Positions 20,956 through 22,366 of a DNA stretch of 22,366 nucleotides are shown one piece after another (the first letter of the stretch is position 1; each line of letters begins with the position of its first letter). The DNA lies in the NCBI GenBank assembly GCA_002315885.1, contig DCIO01000116.1, positions 358 through 22,723 on the forward strand, written 5' to 3'. Made by a program: the position numbers and the translations under genes. The DNA is from Lentisphaeria bacterium UBA1724 (lineage in GTDB: Bacteria > Verrucomicrobiota > Lentisphaeria > Oligosphaerales > Oligosphaeraceae). The notes under the pieces were generated by a model. The model was not told the DNA's origin. It saw nothing but the letters and a program-made list of their open reading frames with translations, and did no database searches.

Positions 20956-22366
20956 ATGTCCTATCAGGTATTAGCACGAAAGTGGCGTCCCCAGACCTTC
21001 GCGGAAGTGGTGGGTCAGGAGCATATCGCACGCACTCTGAAGAACGCATTGATTTCCAACCGCATTGGCCACGCGTATCTATTTGTGGGCTCCCGGGGAA
21101 TCGGCAAAACCACCAGCGCGCGTATTTTCGCAAAGGCGCTCAACTGCGAACATCCCATTGACGGCGAACCCTGCTGCCAGTGCGATTCCTGCAAGGAAAT
21201 TGCCGCAGGGACCTCCCTGGACGTCATTGAAATCGATGCGGCCAGCCATAACGGCATTGATGACATGCGGAGCATCCGAGACCAGGTCCTCTATCCCCCT
21301 GTCAAAAGCAAGTATAAAGTCTATATCATCGACGAAGTCCACATGCTCTCCACCGGCGCCTGGAACGCCCTCCTCAAGACCCTGGAAGAGCCCCCAGAAT
21401 ATGTGAAATTTCTCTTCGCCACCACGGAACCCCATAAGGTCCTGCCAACCATCATCTCACGTTGCCAGCGCTTCGACCTCCACCGAATCCCTGTGCCACT
21501 CATCATGGGACGACTCCGGCAAATCGCCGATGCGGACAAGATTTTCGTGGAAGACGGCGCCTTGGCGGTCATCGCCCGGGCTGCGGAAGGCGGCATGCGT
21601 GATGCGCAGTCCATCTTCGACCAGATGATCGCATTCTGCGGTGGTGCCACGGAAGCCGAGACCATCCGCGAAAGCGATGTCATCAGCATCTTCGGTCTGG
21701 CATCTGGCGCAGAATTGCGGGAGATGGCCGTGGGACTCATCCAGAATGACCTGCCAAAAGTCCTGAGTATCATCGGCGCCCTGGCAGAAGCGGGACGAGA
21801 TCTGGAACGAGTCTTCGAGGATTTTCTGGAATACGTCCGAAATCTCATGCTGGCGGGACTCTGCGGAGACGCGGGGCAATTCCTGGAGGTCAGCAAGGAC
21901 GAACTCAACGAACTGCGACAAATCGCATCTGCGGCAGATCCCGCGGTCATCCGGAAAATTCTGGCGGCGCTGGTATCCCAGCAGCGTCTCTTCAACGACT
22001 GCCTCAACAAACGCATCGCCCTGGAAGTGGTCGCCGCACAAATCGCCACCGATGTCCACAGCACAAATCTGGATGATGTGCTGACACACCTCAATGTCAT
22101 CAGCGGGCTCATTCCCAAGGAGGAAGTGACACCACGTGTGCCACGCTCCTTTCGCCTAAACGCAGAATGCGAAATGCGAAGTGCGGAGGTAAACGCACAG
22201 ACAATCTCCGCCCCTCAACCACCTGCGACTCCCACCGAAACAGCCGTTGCGGCACCCGTCCCAACGGAACCCGTCGAAGCACCCGCACCAACTGAACCGC
22301 TCGCCCCCGCGGCGCCTGTCGAACCACCCGCGCCTGTAGCCCCCGCATACCAGGAGCCCGCTCCCG
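20956..22366 (+). CDS. dnaX: DNA polymerase III subunit gamma/tau (5' part, runs off the window)
   Basis: The first 470 residues of the clamp-loader ATPase that loads the sliding clamp and couples the replicative polymerase. Walker A GSRGIGKT (45-52), a zinc-binding cysteine set (C64, C73/C74, C76, C79), Walker B IIDEVH (124-129), the KTLEEPP segment and the sensor/arginine-finger region TIISRC (165-170) are all intact. After the third domain (to about residue 385) the sequence becomes Pro/Ala/Glu-rich, the usual tau linker, and no stop is reached before 22366. GGAG lies 6 bases before the ATG. Residues about 402-412 are encoded by a heptanucleotide array with its GGAGGTA tail, an insertion kept in frame. 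Confidence 0.96.
   Translation, partial: MSYQVLARKWRPQTFAEVVGQEHIARTLKNALISNRIGHAYLFVGSRGIGKTTSARIFAKALNCEHPIDGEPCCQCDSCKEIAAGTSLDVIEIDAASHNGIDDMRSIRDQVLYPPVKSKYKVYIIDEVHMLSTGAWNALLKTLEEPPEYVKFLFATTEPHKVLPTIISRCQRFDLHRIPVPLIMGRLRQIADADKIFVEDGALAVIARAAEGGMRDAQSIFDQMIAFCGGATEAETIRESDVISIFGLASGAELREMAVGLIQNDLPKVLSIIGALAEAGRDLERVFEDFLEYVRNLMLAGLCGDAGQFLEVSKDELNELRQIASAADPAVIRKILAALVSQQRLFNDCLNKRIALEVVAAQIATDVHSTNLDDVLTHLNVISGLIPKEEVTPRVPRSFRLNAECEMRSAEVNAQTISAPQPPATPTETAVAAPVPTEPVEAPAPTEPLAPAAPVEPPAPVAPAYQEPAP
22165..22191 (+). repeat. Stop-free heptanucleotide array inside dnaX
   Basis: GAATGCG, AAATGCG and AAGTGCG (22165-22185) are three consecutive heptamers, 21 bases or 7 codons, followed by GAGGTA. 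The tail CGGAGGTA (22184-22191) equals that after the array at 929-949. Unlike the intergenic arrays this variant has no stop codon in any plus-strand frame. Confidence 0.7.

Overview
This window looks like a chromosomal segment from a PVC-superphylum bacterium, most likely Lentisphaerota (Victivallales-like) or a close relative such as Kiritimatiellota. That is an inference from gene content. A DUF1559-type pseudopilin with the H-X9-DG tail motif sits next to a very large secreted carbohydrate-active protein and a divergent LacI-family regulator, and the glycogen branching enzyme is of the eukaryote-like GH13_8 type. No 16S or marker phylogeny is possible here. Only one essential housekeeping block (SRP RNA and dnaX) is present.

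Layout. Bases 1-421 hold no convincing gene. Then come an FMN-dependent, cysteine-rich flavoprotein (422-943), a tandem GC hairpin repeat (957-1107), a secreted PhoA-family alkaline phosphatase (1222-2577) with a strong terminator, and a three-gene overlapping operon: a YibE/F-family membrane protein, a LolC/E-type permease and a LolD-type ATPase (2717-5900). A 69-bp element is then repeated twice. On the minus strand lies a pseudopilin-to-giant-secreted-protein operon (10888 back to 6215), divergent from a LacI-type regulator (11064-12065). The shared control region carries a near-consensus promoter, a terminator-like hairpin in the leader and an operator-like palindrome.

Bases 12066-12373 are a gene graveyard: a plus-strand relic of the 3' end of the giant protein's gene (including DNA beyond its stop), then the C-terminal end of a PIN-domain protein. 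A secreted pectate-lyase-fold protein follows on the minus strand (14724-12364). Next is a minus-strand glycogen operon: a small CBM48 glycogen-binding protein, glgA and glgB (19252 back to 14912). An AT-rich island with strong palindromes precedes a plus-strand secreted protein of unknown function (19785-20684). The window ends with SRP RNA (ffs) and the 5' part of dnaX.

The most unusual feature is a family of heptanucleotide arrays. The (ATGCTTA/ATGCGTA)n arrays sit exactly at the stop codons of at least three genes, always with the same polarity relative to the gene. In two of these places they are joined to a G/C hairpin block that looks like a terminator. The arrays contain a TAA every 7 bases, so they stop all three frames within about 21 bases. 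A stop-free variant lies in frame inside dnaX, and a different heptamer (AATTGAG) occupies the ribosome-binding position of the YibE/F gene. Functionally, the window combines polysaccharide degradation (pseudopilin/giant protein/pectate lyase, LacI-controlled), phosphate scavenging, lipoprotein export and glycogen storage.
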